From contig JAOPWZ010000107.1 in assembly GCA_025965435.1 (NCBI GenBank), positions 1 to 48,046 on the forward strand: a DNA stretch of 48,046 nt, in the 5' to 3' direction. Shown here piece by piece: positions 36,106 through 44,196 of the stretch. How positions within the stretch are numbered: position 1 is the first letter of the stretch; each line of letters starts with the position of its first letter. The translations under genes and the position numbers were made by a program. Source of the stretch: Aeromicrobium sp. (GTDB taxonomy: Bacteria; Actinomycetota; Actinomycetes; Propionibacteriales; Nocardioidaceae). The notes beneath the pieces are model-generated. The model saw nothing but the letters and a program-made list of their open reading frames with translations, was not told where the DNA came from and made no database searches.

Positions 36106-36984
36106 TCAGACCGCGACACCGGCGGGCGGGACCACGACCGGGCGGTAGTCCGCCGGCACGATCGCGACGGCGCACCGTGCCTCACGCAGCACCAGCATCG
36201 CCACGGGCCGGGTGAGCGCGAACGAGTGGGCGTATCCGTGGGGACGGCCGATCACCAGCAGCGACGCGTGCGCGGTGGCCCGGATGCACTCGTGCAGGGC
36301 GTTCCCGGTGGTCAGCGACAGGAGCACGCGGACGTCGGGAGTCTGCGCGTTCCACTGGGCCACGTCACGCGCGACCTTCGCGGTGAGCGCGGCCGTGTCG
36401 CCGGCTGTCGTCGCGACGGGCACCGCGTGGAGGACGTGCAGGTCCTCGGCCCTGAAGTCGGCCTGCTCGAAGCCGTACCGCAGCGGCCCGGCCGATGACG
36501 TGTCACCGTCGAGGGTCACGACGACTCCGTCGACCGGTCCGTCGCCGCGCAGGGCGTGCGGGACGACCACGACCGGGCAGGCCGCCCTAGACGCCAGGTG
36601 CCCTGACACGTCCCCGCCCAGCATCCGGTCCAGCCAGCCGGCGGCATCCGCGACGACGACGACCAGCTGGGCGTCCTCGGCCTCGGCCAGCAGCAGGCTG
36701 GCCGGATCGCCGCGCTCGAGCACGTACTCCACGTCGACGACCTGCCCGGAGGCCTCGACGACCCGACGGGCCTGGTCGAGCACCTCGGACCCGGACTCCT
36801 GCATCGGCCCATCGGGGTCGGCCCCGAAGTAGACGTCCCCGGCCAGCACCGCGTAGCAGCGCACCACCCGGACGCCGGTGCCCAGCCGAGCCGCTTCGCG
36901 CAGTGCGTACCGGACGACGGCCGGTTGGTGCGCCGCGACGCCGGCGACGACCGGTCGGACGAGCGGAGCTTCGCGTGAGGTCAT
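36106..36984 (-). CDS. Tandem universal stress protein
   Basis: 292 residues made of two UspA domains (about 10-145 and 150-280). The ATP-binding signature G2xG9xG(S/T) is weak in the first half (VVVVADAAGWLDRMLGGDVSGHLASRAACPVVVVP) and clearer in the second (LVIGRPHGYAHSFALTRPVAMLVLREARCAVAIVP). Such double Usp proteins are abundant in the mycobacterial DosR regulon, where they are linked to slow growth. It starts 9 bp after the preceding usp stop, so both share the promoter near 37.9 kb. Convergent with the DUF1003 gene 18 bp away. Confidence 0.88.
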   Translation of the reverse strand: MTSREAPLVRPVVAGVAAHQPAVVRYALREAARLGTGVRVVRCYAVLAGDVYFGADPDGPMQESGSEVLDQARRVVEASGQVVDVEYVLERGDPASLLLAEAEDAQLVVVVADAAGWLDRMLGGDVSGHLASRAACPVVVVPHALRGDGPVDGVVVTLDGDTSSAGPLRYGFEQADFRAEDLHVLHAVPVATTAGDTAALTAKVARDVAQWNAQTPDVRVLLSLTTGNALHECIRATAHASLLVIGRPHGYAHSFALTRPVAMLVLREARCAVAIVPADYRPVVVPPAGVAV

Positions 36985-36993
36985 GAGGTGCCC

Positions 36994-37839
36994 TCAGGCC
37001 CGCCCGTAGTCCAGCGGCACGACGGCGACCGGGCACTGCGCCCTGCGCAGCACGGTCATCGCGATCGGGCGGGCCCGGGCGAACGGGGTCGACCGGCCGT
37101 GATGGCGCCCGATCACGACGAGCGAGGCCTGTGCGGTGGCCTCGATGCACTCCTCCGCCGGAGCGCCCTCGGTCGTGGACCGGTGAACCTCCACGTCCGG
37201 GTACTGCTCCTGCCATCCGGCCACGACCTCGGCCAGATTCGCGTGGTGACTCTGGAAGTCCGCGCTGAGCGTCGCCTCCGGAGCAGCGTGCAGCACGTGC
37301 AAGGGCTCGTGGCGCGCATCGGCCTGCTCGAAGGCGTACCGCAGCGGCCCGGCTGCCGAGGTGTCGCCGTCGATCGTCACGACCACCCCGCCGGCGCCCG
37401 TCCCGGGAACCGTGCGCTCGGGCACCACGATGACCGGGCACGCCGCGGTGCGGGCCAGGTGGCCGGCCACCTCTCCGCCCAGGAAGCGCTCGAACCACGG
37501 GACGTCGTCCGAGCCGAGCACGAGCGCGGCAGCGCCATGCGCCTCCTGGCTCAGGATGTTCGCCGGTGAGCCGTTGACCATGTCGTACTCGACCTCCAGC
37601 GTCGGCGCCGTCTCGGCAACGACCGCTCTCGCCTCGTCCAGCACCAGCTCACCGTCAGCGCGCATCGCGTCGACCGAGACGGCGTCCAGGTAGAGCTCGG
37701 CCCCTCCCGCCGGAAGCGCCCAGCAGTGCACGACGCGCAGCGGGCGCTGCAGTCGTGCGGCCTCCGCGACCGCATAGGCCACGGCCTCCGGCTGCTTGTC
37801 GGCGACGCCAACGAGGACCGGGAAATGATGTCTGTGCAT
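36994..37839 (-). CDS. Tandem universal stress protein
   Basis: 281 residues, two Usp domains. Begins MHRHHFPVLVGVADKQPEAVAYAVAEA. Nucleotide-binding segments are LVLGSDDVPWFERFLGGEVAGHLARTAACPVIVVP and LVVIGRHHGRSTPFARARPIAM with CPVAVVP at the end. AGGAG lies 5 nt before the ATG at 37839; the frame is open further upstream but overlaps the divergent kinase gene. It is paralogous to the next gene downstream and to the gene at 41581. A perfect DosR-like box lies 80 bp upstream. Confidence 0.9.
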   Translation of the reverse strand: MHRHHFPVLVGVADKQPEAVAYAVAEAARLQRPLRVVHCWALPAGGAELYLDAVSVDAMRADGELVLDEARAVVAETAPTLEVEYDMVNGSPANILSQEAHGAAALVLGSDDVPWFERFLGGEVAGHLARTAACPVIVVPERTVPGTGAGGVVVTIDGDTSAAGPLRYAFEQADARHEPLHVLHAAPEATLSADFQSHHANLAEVVAGWQEQYPDVEVHRSTTEGAPAEECIEATAQASLVVIGRHHGRSTPFARARPIAMTVLRRAQCPVAVVPLDYGRA

Positions 37840-37918
37840 GGTTGCTCCTGGGGTCTCGGATACCTCCACCCTCGCGCCGTCCGCTCGACCAGCACACCGT
37901 CGAACGGCGGTGCTGGAG

Positions 37919-37932
37919 GGGACCATCGTCCC
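37919..37932. promoter_or_regulatory. DosR-like box, usp pair / sensor kinase promoter
   Basis: GGGAC-CATC-GTCCC: both half-sites match the core of the mycobacterial DosR box exactly. It lies 80 bp before the leftward usp start and 95 bp before the rightward kinase start, so autoregulation of the kinase is possible. Confidence 0.72.
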
Positions 37933-37959
37933 GGCGGCGATCGCGACCCGGTGATGCTC

Positions 37960-37972
37960 GGGACCGATGGGC
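37960..37972 (+). promoter_or_regulatory. Second conserved element GACCGATGGGC
   Basis: GGGACCGATGGGC. The 11-mer GACCGATGGGC (37962-37972) recurs exactly at 44132-44142 in another divergent promoter of the island. It may be a degenerate regulator half-site. Confidence 0.4.
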
Positions 37973-38026
37973 GTACTGTGGGCAGATCCTCCAGGCACGA
38001 TCCTTCCAGGCACGTCGAGGAGCGAT

Positions 38027-39733
38027 TTGCCCCACCACGCACCCGCCCGCGCATCCGATCTGGGTCCCACCCTCGAGTTCGAGGCGGTCCTCGGCCAGCT
38101 CGTCGAGCGCGCCGAGCACATGAGGCGTTCCCAGAGCCGGCTCCGTGACCTGATCCGGGTCAACAACGACCTGACCAGCAATTTGGATCTCGAGACACTG
38201 CTGCGCAAGATCGTCGAGATCGGCACGGAGCTCATCCATGCGGAGTTCGGGGCCATGGGTGTCATCGGCGACGACCAGAGCATGGAGCAGTTCATCACCA
38301 TCGGGATGGATGCCGAGACGATTGCGCGGGTCGGCGAGCTGCCGAAGGGCGAGGGCCTGCTCGGAGCGTTGATCGCCGAGCCGGTGCCCGTCCGGCTGGC
38401 AGCGATTGCCGATGACGCCCGCTCGAGCGGATTCCCCCCGCACCATCCACCGATGAAGAGCTTCCTCGGCGTTCCCATCCGCGTGCGTGACGCGGTCTAC
38501 GGCAATCTGTACCTCACCGACAGCCGCAACGGCGAGTTCTCGGCCGACGACGAGGAGCTGGCCGAGGCGCTCGCCGCGACGGCGGGGATCGCGATCGCCA
38601 ACGCCCGCCTCTTCGACGATGCGAAGTACCGCGAGCGGTGGGCCTCCGCGCTGGCCGAGACCGCGCGGCGCCTGATGAAGGACGAGGACGAGGACGACGA
38701 GCACCTCGGCTTCCTGATCGACCGGGTCACCGAGCTGGCGGACGCGGACCTGGTCTGGATCGGCCTCGTGACCCCCACGGGCTCCGACCTGATCGTCGAC
38801 CGTGCCGTGGGCGTCGGCGCAGAGGAGCTGACCGGCATGTCCTTCTCGCTCGCGGAGGTGGCGGCGGGCGAGGCCGTCGCATCCGGCCAGCCCGTGGTGA
38901 TCGAGGACGCCAGGATCCTCGAGGCGCACGGATTCGACGAGCAGACGCTGCTGGGCAACGCGATGGTCATCCCGTTCACCGTCGGCGAGGGACGGTCCGG
39001 GGTGCTCAGCCTGGCCCGGTTGAGCGGGCGACCCGAGTTCGGCGCGCGAGATCTCAACATGGGCAAGTCCTTTGCCGCCCACATCAGCGTGTCGATCGAC
39101 CGGGCGGAGGCAGGAATGATCCGCCGGCGCGTGTCCCTGCTGGAGGAACGGACCCGCATCGCGCGGGACCTCCACGACCACGTGATCCAGCGGTTGTTCG
39201 CCGCGGGCCTCAGTCTGCAGGCCGTTGCGGCGACGTTGGAGCCGGAGTCGGCGGCGTCCGTCGTCGAGCAGATTCGCGAGATCGACGGCTCGATCGCCCA
39301 GATCCGCCAGAGCATCTTCGCCCTGCACCGTGACGCCGAGGTGACGTCGGTGAGCCTGCGCGCCCGGGTGCTCGAGATCGTCGACCGGGTCGACTCCCAG
39401 GACGTCAGCAGCCCCCGTCCGATGGTCACCTTTCTCGGCCCGGTGGACCTGATGGCCGACGCCGCCTTGACCGACGACATCACCGCGGTCGTGGCCGAGG
39501 CGCTGGCCAACGTCGTGCGTCATGCCCACGCCGCCAGGATCGAGGTCGTGATCTCTGCCGCGGCCGGACACGTCACGGTCGAGGTCACCGACGACGGGGT
39601 GGGCCCCGGGAGCAGCACCCGGCTCAGCGGCCTGGCGAACCTGCGGTCCCGTGCCGACGACCGGGGCGGCTCATTCGAGCTGCTGCCCGGGCCGTCCGGC
39701 GGAACCCAGCTCATGTGGTCGGTCCCGGCCTGA
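38027..39733 (+). CDS. DosS/DosT-like GAF-GAF sensor histidine kinase
   Basis: 568 residues. GAF-A occupies about 45-195, GAF-B about 215-360, HisKA_3 about 370-440 with phospho-acceptor His383 in RIARDLHDHVIQRLF, then HATPase (AEALANVVRHAHA, VTDDGVGPG). GAF-A contains GFPPHHPPMKSFLGVP and VRVRD... NLYLTDSRNG-type blocks that align with M. tuberculosis DevS/DosS. The second His of HHPPM (residue 140) falls where the heme-iron ligand lies. It is therefore predicted to sense O2, NO or CO through heme. The start TTG 38027 has AGGAG 5 nt upstream; an in-frame ATG at 37967 has no such site and sits in the promoter. Cytosolic; no membrane segments. Its partner is probably the regulator at 40190. 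Confidence 0.92.
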   Translation: MPHHAPARASDLGPTLEFEAVLGQLVERAEHMRRSQSRLRDLIRVNNDLTSNLDLETLLRKIVEIGTELIHAEFGAMGVIGDDQSMEQFITIGMDAETIARVGELPKGEGLLGALIAEPVPVRLAAIADDARSSGFPPHHPPMKSFLGVPIRVRDAVYGNLYLTDSRNGEFSADDEELAEALAATAGIAIANARLFDDAKYRERWASALAETARRLMKDEDEDDEHLGFLIDRVTELADADLVWIGLVTPTGSDLIVDRAVGVGAEELTGMSFSLAEVAAGEAVASGQPVVIEDARILEAHGFDEQTLLGNAMVIPFTVGEGRSGVLSLARLSGRPEFGARDLNMGKSFAAHISVSIDRAEAGMIRRRVSLLEERTRIARDLHDHVIQRLFAAGLSLQAVAATLEPESAASVVEQIREIDGSIAQIRQSIFALHRDAEVTSVSLRARVLEIVDRVDSQDVSSPRPMVTFLGPVDLMADAALTDDITAVVAEALANVVRHAHAARIEVVISAAAGHVTVEVTDDGVGPGSSTRLSGLANLRSRADDRGGSFELLPGPSGGTQLMWSVPA

Positions 39734-39766
39734 ACCGATCCATGCCGGATCGTGGTTCCATGGAGT

Positions 39767-40180
39767 ATGAGCTCCGTGGCCGCACGATCTTCCAGCGACG
39801 ACATGGCCGCACGCGAGGCCGCCGCCGACGAGCGCGACCGGGTGGCCGATGAGCGAGAGGCCGACCTCGAGGTGCGCGAGTCGCGAGCAGAGGGAGTGCT
39901 CGCCGCCCGCGACGGCCGCGGTCTGAACGCCCGCAGGATCCTCGACGACGCGGACCATCGCGACGAGGTGTCGGACGCCCGCGATGCCGAGGCCGACGAC
40001 CGTGAGGTCACCGCCTCGCGGGCGGCCTTCCTCGACCCGGGGGCCAGCGAGCACCAGCCGGACGTCCGCCGGGCAGCGGCGCTGGACCGCAGTCACTCCA
40101 AGTCCGACCGCACGTCCGCCGCCGTGGACCGGGTCGAGCTGGCCGGTGACCGTGGCGAGGACGTCCAGGATCTTCGTTGA
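39767..40180 (+). CDS. Highly charged helical protein of unknown function
   Basis: 137 residues, almost entirely charged and alanine-rich: MAAREAAADERDRVADEREAD, ADHRDEVSDARDAEADDREV, RAAALDRSHSKSDRTSAAVD. No membrane segment or known catalytic motif. Similar Asp/Arg/Ala repeats occur as coiled-coil or disordered stretches in actinobacterial signalling proteins. It follows the kinase gene by 33 bp and probably shares its transcript. It converges with the response regulator gene, 9 bp away. The start is uncertain (ATG 39767 or GTG 39776). Confidence 0.65.
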   Translation: MSSVAARSSSDDMAAREAAADERDRVADEREADLEVRESRAEGVLAARDGRGLNARRILDDADHRDEVSDARDAEADDREVTASRAAFLDPGASEHQPDVRRAAALDRSHSKSDRTSAAVDRVELAGDRGEDVQDLR

Positions 40181-40189
40181 GGCGGCCGA

Positions 40190-40828
40190 TCAGCTGCTGA
40201 GCAGCCTGGTCGCGAAGACCGCAGCCTGCGTCCGGCTGACCAGGCCCAGCTTCGACAGCACGTTCGACATGTAGTTCTTGACCGTCTTCTCGGCGAGGAA
40301 GAGCCGTTCGCCGATCTGCTTGTTGGTCAGGCCCTCGGCGACCAGCTCCAGGATGCGTCGCTCCTGGGCGCTGAGGCTCTTCAGCTCCTCGGACTCCCCC
40401 GGGCCACCGTCGCGGAGCCGTTCCATGACCTTGGCCGTGACGCTGGGATCGAGCAACGATCCACCGGCAGCCACGTGCCGCACCGCGGTGAGGAGGTCCT
40501 GACTGGTGACCTGCTTGAGGATGTACCCGGCTGCGCCGCCCATGATGGCTGCGAACAGCGCCTCGTCGTCGTCGAACGACGTCAGGATGATGGCTCGCAC
40601 GCTGGGCTCGGCCGAGCGGATCTGGCGGCACACCTCGATACCGCTGCCGTCGGGCAGCCTGGCGTCCAGGATCGCCACATCGGGCTTCAGCGCGGGGATG
40701 CGGGCGATGGCCGCAGCCGCTGTGCCGGCCTCGCCGACGACCTCGATGTCGCCACCGCTCTCGAGCAGCTTGCGCAGGCCCATGCGGACCATCTCGTGGT
40801 CGTCGAGCAGGAACACGCGAATCGTCAC
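40190..40828 (-). CDS. DosR-like NarL/LuxR-family response regulator
   Basis: 212 residues. Receiver domain (1-120) with acidic pocket DD at 9-10, phospho-acceptor Asp55 (LDARLPDGSG), TSFDDDEAL and the conserved lysine in GYILKQV. C-terminal LuxR-type HTH (about 148-205): LSAQERRILELVAEGLTNKQ and LAEKTVKNYMSNVLSKLG, followed by RTQAAVFATRL. The HTH and the tail match M. tuberculosis DosR/DevR very closely from memory. The GTG start has AAGGAG 6 nt upstream. Two DosR-like boxes lie upstream, so it may control itself. It is the inferred master regulator of the island. Confidence 0.92.
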   Translation of the reverse strand: MTIRVFLLDDHEMVRMGLRKLLESGGDIEVVGEAGTAAAAIARIPALKPDVAILDARLPDGSGIEVCRQIRSAEPSVRAIILTSFDDDEALFAAIMGGAAGYILKQVTSQDLLTAVRHVAAGGSLLDPSVTAKVMERLRDGGPGESEELKSLSAQERRILELVAEGLTNKQIGERLFLAEKTVKNYMSNVLSKLGLVSRTQAAVFATRLLSS

Positions 40829-40892
40829 CCAGATCTCCTTGCCGACACCTCATGCCGGCGCTTCAGTATGCGCTTGTTCGACGCCGTGGTGA

Positions 40893-40906
40893 GGGCACAA
40901 GGTCCC
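40893..40906. promoter_or_regulatory. DosR-like box upstream of the response regulator
   Basis: GGGCA-CAAG-GTCCC: one perfect half-site and a 3/5 match in the other, 65 bp before the regulator's GTG. Confidence 0.5.
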
Positions 40907-40941
40907 GCAATCGGTGCCAAGGGTCCGTCGGGGCCGATCCC

Positions 40942-40955
40942 GGGCCCAAGGTCCC
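40942..40955. promoter_or_regulatory. DosR-like box between response regulator and usp
   Basis: GGGCC-CAAG-GTCCC (GGGAC-CTTG-GGCCC on the other strand). It shares CAAGGTCCC with the box 49 bp away and lies 96 bp before the usp start at 41051. Confidence 0.58.
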
Positions 40956-41050
40956 ACGGATCCCGGGCTCGATGGCGCTGTCGGTCCCAAGCCCGTCCGA
41001 TCAGTCTGGTGACGAACGTCCATCTGCCCTGCTGCCCGAGAGGTCCATCC

Positions 41051-41578
41051 ATGACCACGCCCACCATCGTCGTCGGTGTCGACGGACACCCCGCCTCGCA
41101 CTCGGCCCTGCGCGCTGCCATCGACGAGGCGGCCCTGCGCGGCGGCCGCGTCATGGTCGTGGCCGTGTGGTCGGTCGGGACGCGCCGCTTCGCCTACCGG
41201 CCCGACGGTCACCAGAGCGACAGCTTCGCCACGGCACGGATGATCGCGCACGACGCCATCGCGGCGGTGGCGGCCGACGACCACGAGCGGTCGATGATCG
41301 TCACGTCGGCCAGCGAGGGCGAGCCCGGCCACGCGTTGGTGCACGCCAGCCGCGACGCCGATCTGCTGGTCATCGGCTCGACGACGCGCGGCGCGGTGGC
41401 ACGGCACGCGGGCAAGACGACGGTGGACCACTGCCTGCGCCACTCGGACATCCCGGTGCTCGTGGTCCCGTACGCGCCGACCGCGCTCGAGGAGAGCGAC
41501 ATCGACCAGGAGCTGCTCAGCACCTCCGGCGAGCGCGGCGTCGACATCTCGGCGCGGTACGAGCGCGGCACCCGCTGA
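41051..41578 (+). CDS. Universal stress protein, single domain
   Basis: 175 residues. PTIVVGVDGHPASHSALRAA at the N terminus and the ATP-binding signature LLVIGSTTRGAVARHAGKTTVDHCLRHSDIPVLVVP (GSTTRG...GKTT form) indicate an ATP-binding Usp, unlike the double-domain paralogues nearby. A 20-residue acidic tail follows. The ATG at 41051 has AGAGG upstream; the frame is open far upstream only as a shadow. Divergent from the response regulator, with two DosR-like boxes between them. Confidence 0.9.
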   Translation: MTTPTIVVGVDGHPASHSALRAAIDEAALRGGRVMVVAVWSVGTRRFAYRPDGHQSDSFATARMIAHDAIAAVAADDHERSMIVTSASEGEPGHALVHASRDADLLVIGSTTRGAVARHAGKTTVDHCLRHSDIPVLVVPYAPTALEESDIDQELLSTSGERGVDISARYERGTR

Positions 41579-41580
41579 CG

Positions 41581-42429
41581 TCAGACGTCGTGGTCCGGGG
41601 GGACGACGGCCACCGGGCAGCTCGCCCGCTGGATGACCGCCCGGGCCAGCGATCGGTCCATCGCGGGGACCACGTGATGCCCGTGCGGTCGTCCGAGCAC
41701 CAGCAGCCCGGTGCCCTCGAAGGACTCCGTCATGGCCAGGTCCGGCTCGCCCGAGATCAGCTCCGTGTCGACCAGGAGGCGGGGATAGGTGGCCTGCCAC
41801 GCGTCGAGCACCCGTCGCATGTCGTGCCAGGGGCTCTCCTCGTCCCCGGAACCGGTCGGCTCGACGTGCAGGATGCGCAGCACGTCGAGGTGTCGCGAGG
41901 CCTGCTCGAAGGCGAAGCGCAGGGGCCCGTGTGCCGTGGTCCGTGCGTCGAGCATCAGCGTCACTCCCGTGCCCGAACGGCGGGCGCTCCAGGTGTCGGG
42001 CACCACGACCACAGGGCACAGCGCATCGTCCACCAGCCGGCGCGAGACCCGGCTCTGGAAGAGGCGCGAGTACCAGGGCACCGCGTCGTCCGGGCCCAGC
42101 ACGACGAGGCGTGACGACGCCGACGAGGCCGTCAGGACCGTCGGCGCGGACCCCTGCTCGAGCACGGGATGGACCGTCACGTCGGCGTAGCGGGATGCCA
42201 GGAACTCCGTCGCCTCGGCGAGCACCTCACGCCCCGTCTCACGGAACGATCCCGGGATGTCGATGCCGTAGGCGCTGCCGACCACCTGGGGCGGCGCCGG
42301 CGGCACGGTGTACGCGTGCACCACTCTGACGTCGCAGCCGGCCAGGCGGGCTTCCTCGGCGGCGAACGACAGTGCTGCGTGCTGCTTGTCGGCGACGCCC
42401 ACGGTGACCGGACGGCTGAGACCGGTCAC
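41581..42429 (-). CDS. Tandem universal stress protein
   Basis: 282 residues, two Usp domains, third double-domain paralogue in the island. Starts VTGLSRPVTVGVADKQHAALSF; contains LVVLGPDDAVPWYSRLFQSRVSRRLVDDALCPVVVVP and LLVLGRPHGHHVVPAMDRSLARAVIQRASCPVAVVP. The GTG start overlaps the flavodoxin stop (GTGA), so it is the last gene of the adh-flavodoxin-usp operon. It converges with the single-domain usp with 2 bp between their stops. Confidence 0.88.
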   Translation of the reverse strand: MTGLSRPVTVGVADKQHAALSFAAEEARLAGCDVRVVHAYTVPPAPPQVVGSAYGIDIPGSFRETGREVLAEATEFLASRYADVTVHPVLEQGSAPTVLTASSASSRLVVLGPDDAVPWYSRLFQSRVSRRLVDDALCPVVVVPDTWSARRSGTGVTLMLDARTTAHGPLRFAFEQASRHLDVLRILHVEPTGSGDEESPWHDMRRVLDAWQATYPRLLVDTELISGEPDLAMTESFEGTGLLVLGRPHGHHVVPAMDRSLARAVIQRASCPVAVVPPDHDV

Positions 42430-42986
42430 GGGAGGGGCTCCGTCGGGGCCGTCGGCGCTGTCGGCGCTGTCGAGGCCATGAGCTGGGCGGCGATGCTGGT
42501 GGCCCAGTCGTCGACCGCCGTCCAGTTCCGGCGATCTCCGGACGACGCCCCGACCACCCGGACCACCAGTCGCTCCCACCACGCCAGCCGGGACGACTGG
42601 AGGCTGCCTGCGAACACCATGTGCTCGCGCGCTGAGCCCGACTCGACCAGCTCGTCGGCGGCGATCACCCGGGCGTTCTCGGCCGGCTCGTCCGAGACGG
42701 GTCCGGTGCTGAACAGCCACAGGTCCAGCAGCGGGGTGTCCTTCACCTGGTCGAGTGCCTTGACGGCCGGACGGAGCCAGTGCCCGAGGTAGACCGCACT
42801 TCCGAGCACGAGCGCGTCCGCGTCGTCGATCGCGCGCAGGTCCGCCAGATCGGCGACCTCGACCTGCCAAGGAGGTGACAGGTGCTGGCGCAGGGTCTGC
42901 TCGATCCGTGCGGCGATCTCGGTCGTGCTGCCGTGACGGCTGGCGGCCGCGACCAGGACGGTCCGCTCGGGGGTCTGGTCGTCCAT
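42426..42986 (-). CDS. Flavodoxin-domain protein (HemG-like)
   Basis: 186 residues. VLVAAASRHGSTTEIAARIEQTL is the FMN-phosphate loop of the flavodoxin_5/HemG type. LVLGSAVYLGHWLRPAVKAL and LWLFSTGPVSDEP follow the same family. A C-terminal threonine-proline-alanine tail follows the WTAVDDWATSIAAQL helix. Possible roles are electron transfer or menaquinone-linked protoporphyrinogen oxidation; the sequence does not decide. ATG is 1 bp after the alcohol dehydrogenase stop (TGACATG), which couples the genes. Confidence 0.83.
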   Translation of the reverse strand: MDDQTPERTVLVAAASRHGSTTEIAARIEQTLRQHLSPPWQVEVADLADLRAIDDADALVLGSAVYLGHWLRPAVKALDQVKDTPLLDLWLFSTGPVSDEPAENARVIAADELVESGSAREHMVFAGSLQSSRLAWWERLVVRVVGASSGDRRNWTAVDDWATSIAAQLMASTAPTAPTAPTEPLP

Positions 42987-42987
42987 G

Positions 42988-43998
42988 TCAGAACTCGAAG
43001 ACGAGTCGGGCGAGCGCGGCCCCGGACAGGACGTCGGCCGTCGCCTGGTTGATGTCGTCGAGTTTGCGGCCCTCGGCGATGACCCGCGTGCGACCCTGCG
43101 CCTGGAGGTCAAAGACCTCACGGAGGTCCTGGCGGGTGCCGACGATCGACCCGATGACCTGCAGCCCCTTGACCACGGTCTCGAAGATCGGGATGTTCAT
43201 CGTCCCCTGGGCGGGCATGGCCACGCACACCAGCCGGCCGCCGGGGCTCAACGAGGCGAGCGCCTGCTCGAACGCCTTCGGAGTCACCGCGAAGGCCAGT
43301 GACACGTCGGCGCCGCCGAGGGTCTGGATCGCCTCGACCGGATCGACCTCCAGCGCGTCGACCACGTGGTCGGCTCCCAGCGCGGTGGCCAGGTCGAGCT
43401 TGTCGCGGTCGATGTCGACGGCGACGACCCTGGCGCCGACGAGCCGGGCGTACTGGACGGCGAGGTGCCCCAGTCCCCCGACGCCGAAGACGGCAACGGT
43501 CTCGCCGGGACCGACCTTTGCCACCTTGACCGCCTTGTAGGACGTCAGGCCGGCACACGTCAGGGCCGCGGCGTCGACGGACTCGATCTGCGGCGGCACG
43601 GCGACGACGTACGTGGCGTCGGCCACCGCGTACTCGGCGAAGGCACCGTCGACGGAGTATCCACTGTTCTGCTGGCTCTGGCACAGCGTCTCGCGGCCGT
43701 CGACGCAGTACCGGCACTCGCCGCAGGCACTGCCGAGCCAGGCGATCGCGACCCGGTCACCCAGTGCCCGGTTGACGACACCTGCGCCCAGCTCGGTGAC
43801 GATGCCGATGCCCTCGTGACCGGGGACGAACGGCGGAGTCGGCGTGACCGGCCAGTCGCCGTGCGCGGCGTGGATGTCGGTATGACACAGGCCGCAGGCC
43901 TCCATGCGGACCAGCACCTGGCCGGCGGCAGGTCGTGGGACGTCCCGTTCCTGGATCTCGAGGGGCTGGTTGAAGTCGGTGACGACGGCTGCCTTCAT
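42988..43998 (-). CDS. Zinc-dependent alcohol dehydrogenase (AdhP type)
   Basis: 336 residues. Catalytic zinc ligands: Cys in CGLCHTDIH, the GHEG histidine and the Cys after LTCAG; structural zinc cysteines in CGECRYCVDGRETLC. Rossmann loop VFGVGGLGHLAVQYA with VDIDRDK, an Asp that favours NAD. Length and layout fit AdhP/AdhA ethanol-aldehyde dehydrogenases, which can reoxidise NADH by reducing acetaldehyde. That would suit low-oxygen metabolism (inference). AAGGAG lies 7 nt before the ATG. First gene of the leftward operon; a perfect DosR-like box is 79 bp upstream. Confidence 0.93.
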   Translation of the reverse strand: MKAAVVTDFNQPLEIQERDVPRPAAGQVLVRMEACGLCHTDIHAAHGDWPVTPTPPFVPGHEGIGIVTELGAGVVNRALGDRVAIAWLGSACGECRYCVDGRETLCQSQQNSGYSVDGAFAEYAVADATYVVAVPPQIESVDAAALTCAGLTSYKAVKVAKVGPGETVAVFGVGGLGHLAVQYARLVGARVVAVDIDRDKLDLATALGADHVVDALEVDPVEAIQTLGGADVSLAFAVTPKAFEQALASLSPGGRLVCVAMPAQGTMNIPIFETVVKGLQVIGSIVGTRQDLREVFDLQAQGRTRVIAEGRKLDDINQATADVLSGAALARLVFEF

Positions 43999-44076
43999 GG
44001 GTTTTCTCCTTGGGTCGAGACACTCATCGTCCGGCCGCGCGTCCCCCGCACACACCGTCGAAGGGCGCCGGTTGCT

Positions 44077-44090
44077 GGGACGAACGTCCC
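44077..44090. promoter_or_regulatory. DosR-like box, alcohol dehydrogenase promoter
   Basis: GGGAC-GAAC-GTCCC, both half-sites perfect, 79 bp before the dehydrogenase ATG on the leftward strand. Confidence 0.72.
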
Positions 44091-44107
44091 GCGACTGGCA
44101 CCCCGAG

Positions 44108-44121
44108 GGGACCTGAGACCC
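44108..44121. promoter_or_regulatory. DosR-like box, DUF4389 gene promoter
   Basis: GGGAC-CTGA-GACCC, one mismatch, 76 bp before the rightward DUF4389 start. The element GACCGATGGGC follows at 44132-44142. Confidence 0.6.
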
Positions 44122-44196
44122 GGCGGCTGGTGACCGATGGGCCTGCCGTCGCAGGGGAACGGGGTCGACGGTGAAGGTCAACGAGAAGAGACGACC

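Noticed and set aside
37655-39571. Leftward frame of about 640 codons opposite the sensor kinase
   Set aside because: Antisense shadow; the kinase on the plus strand shows GAF, HisKA_3 and HATPase motifs.
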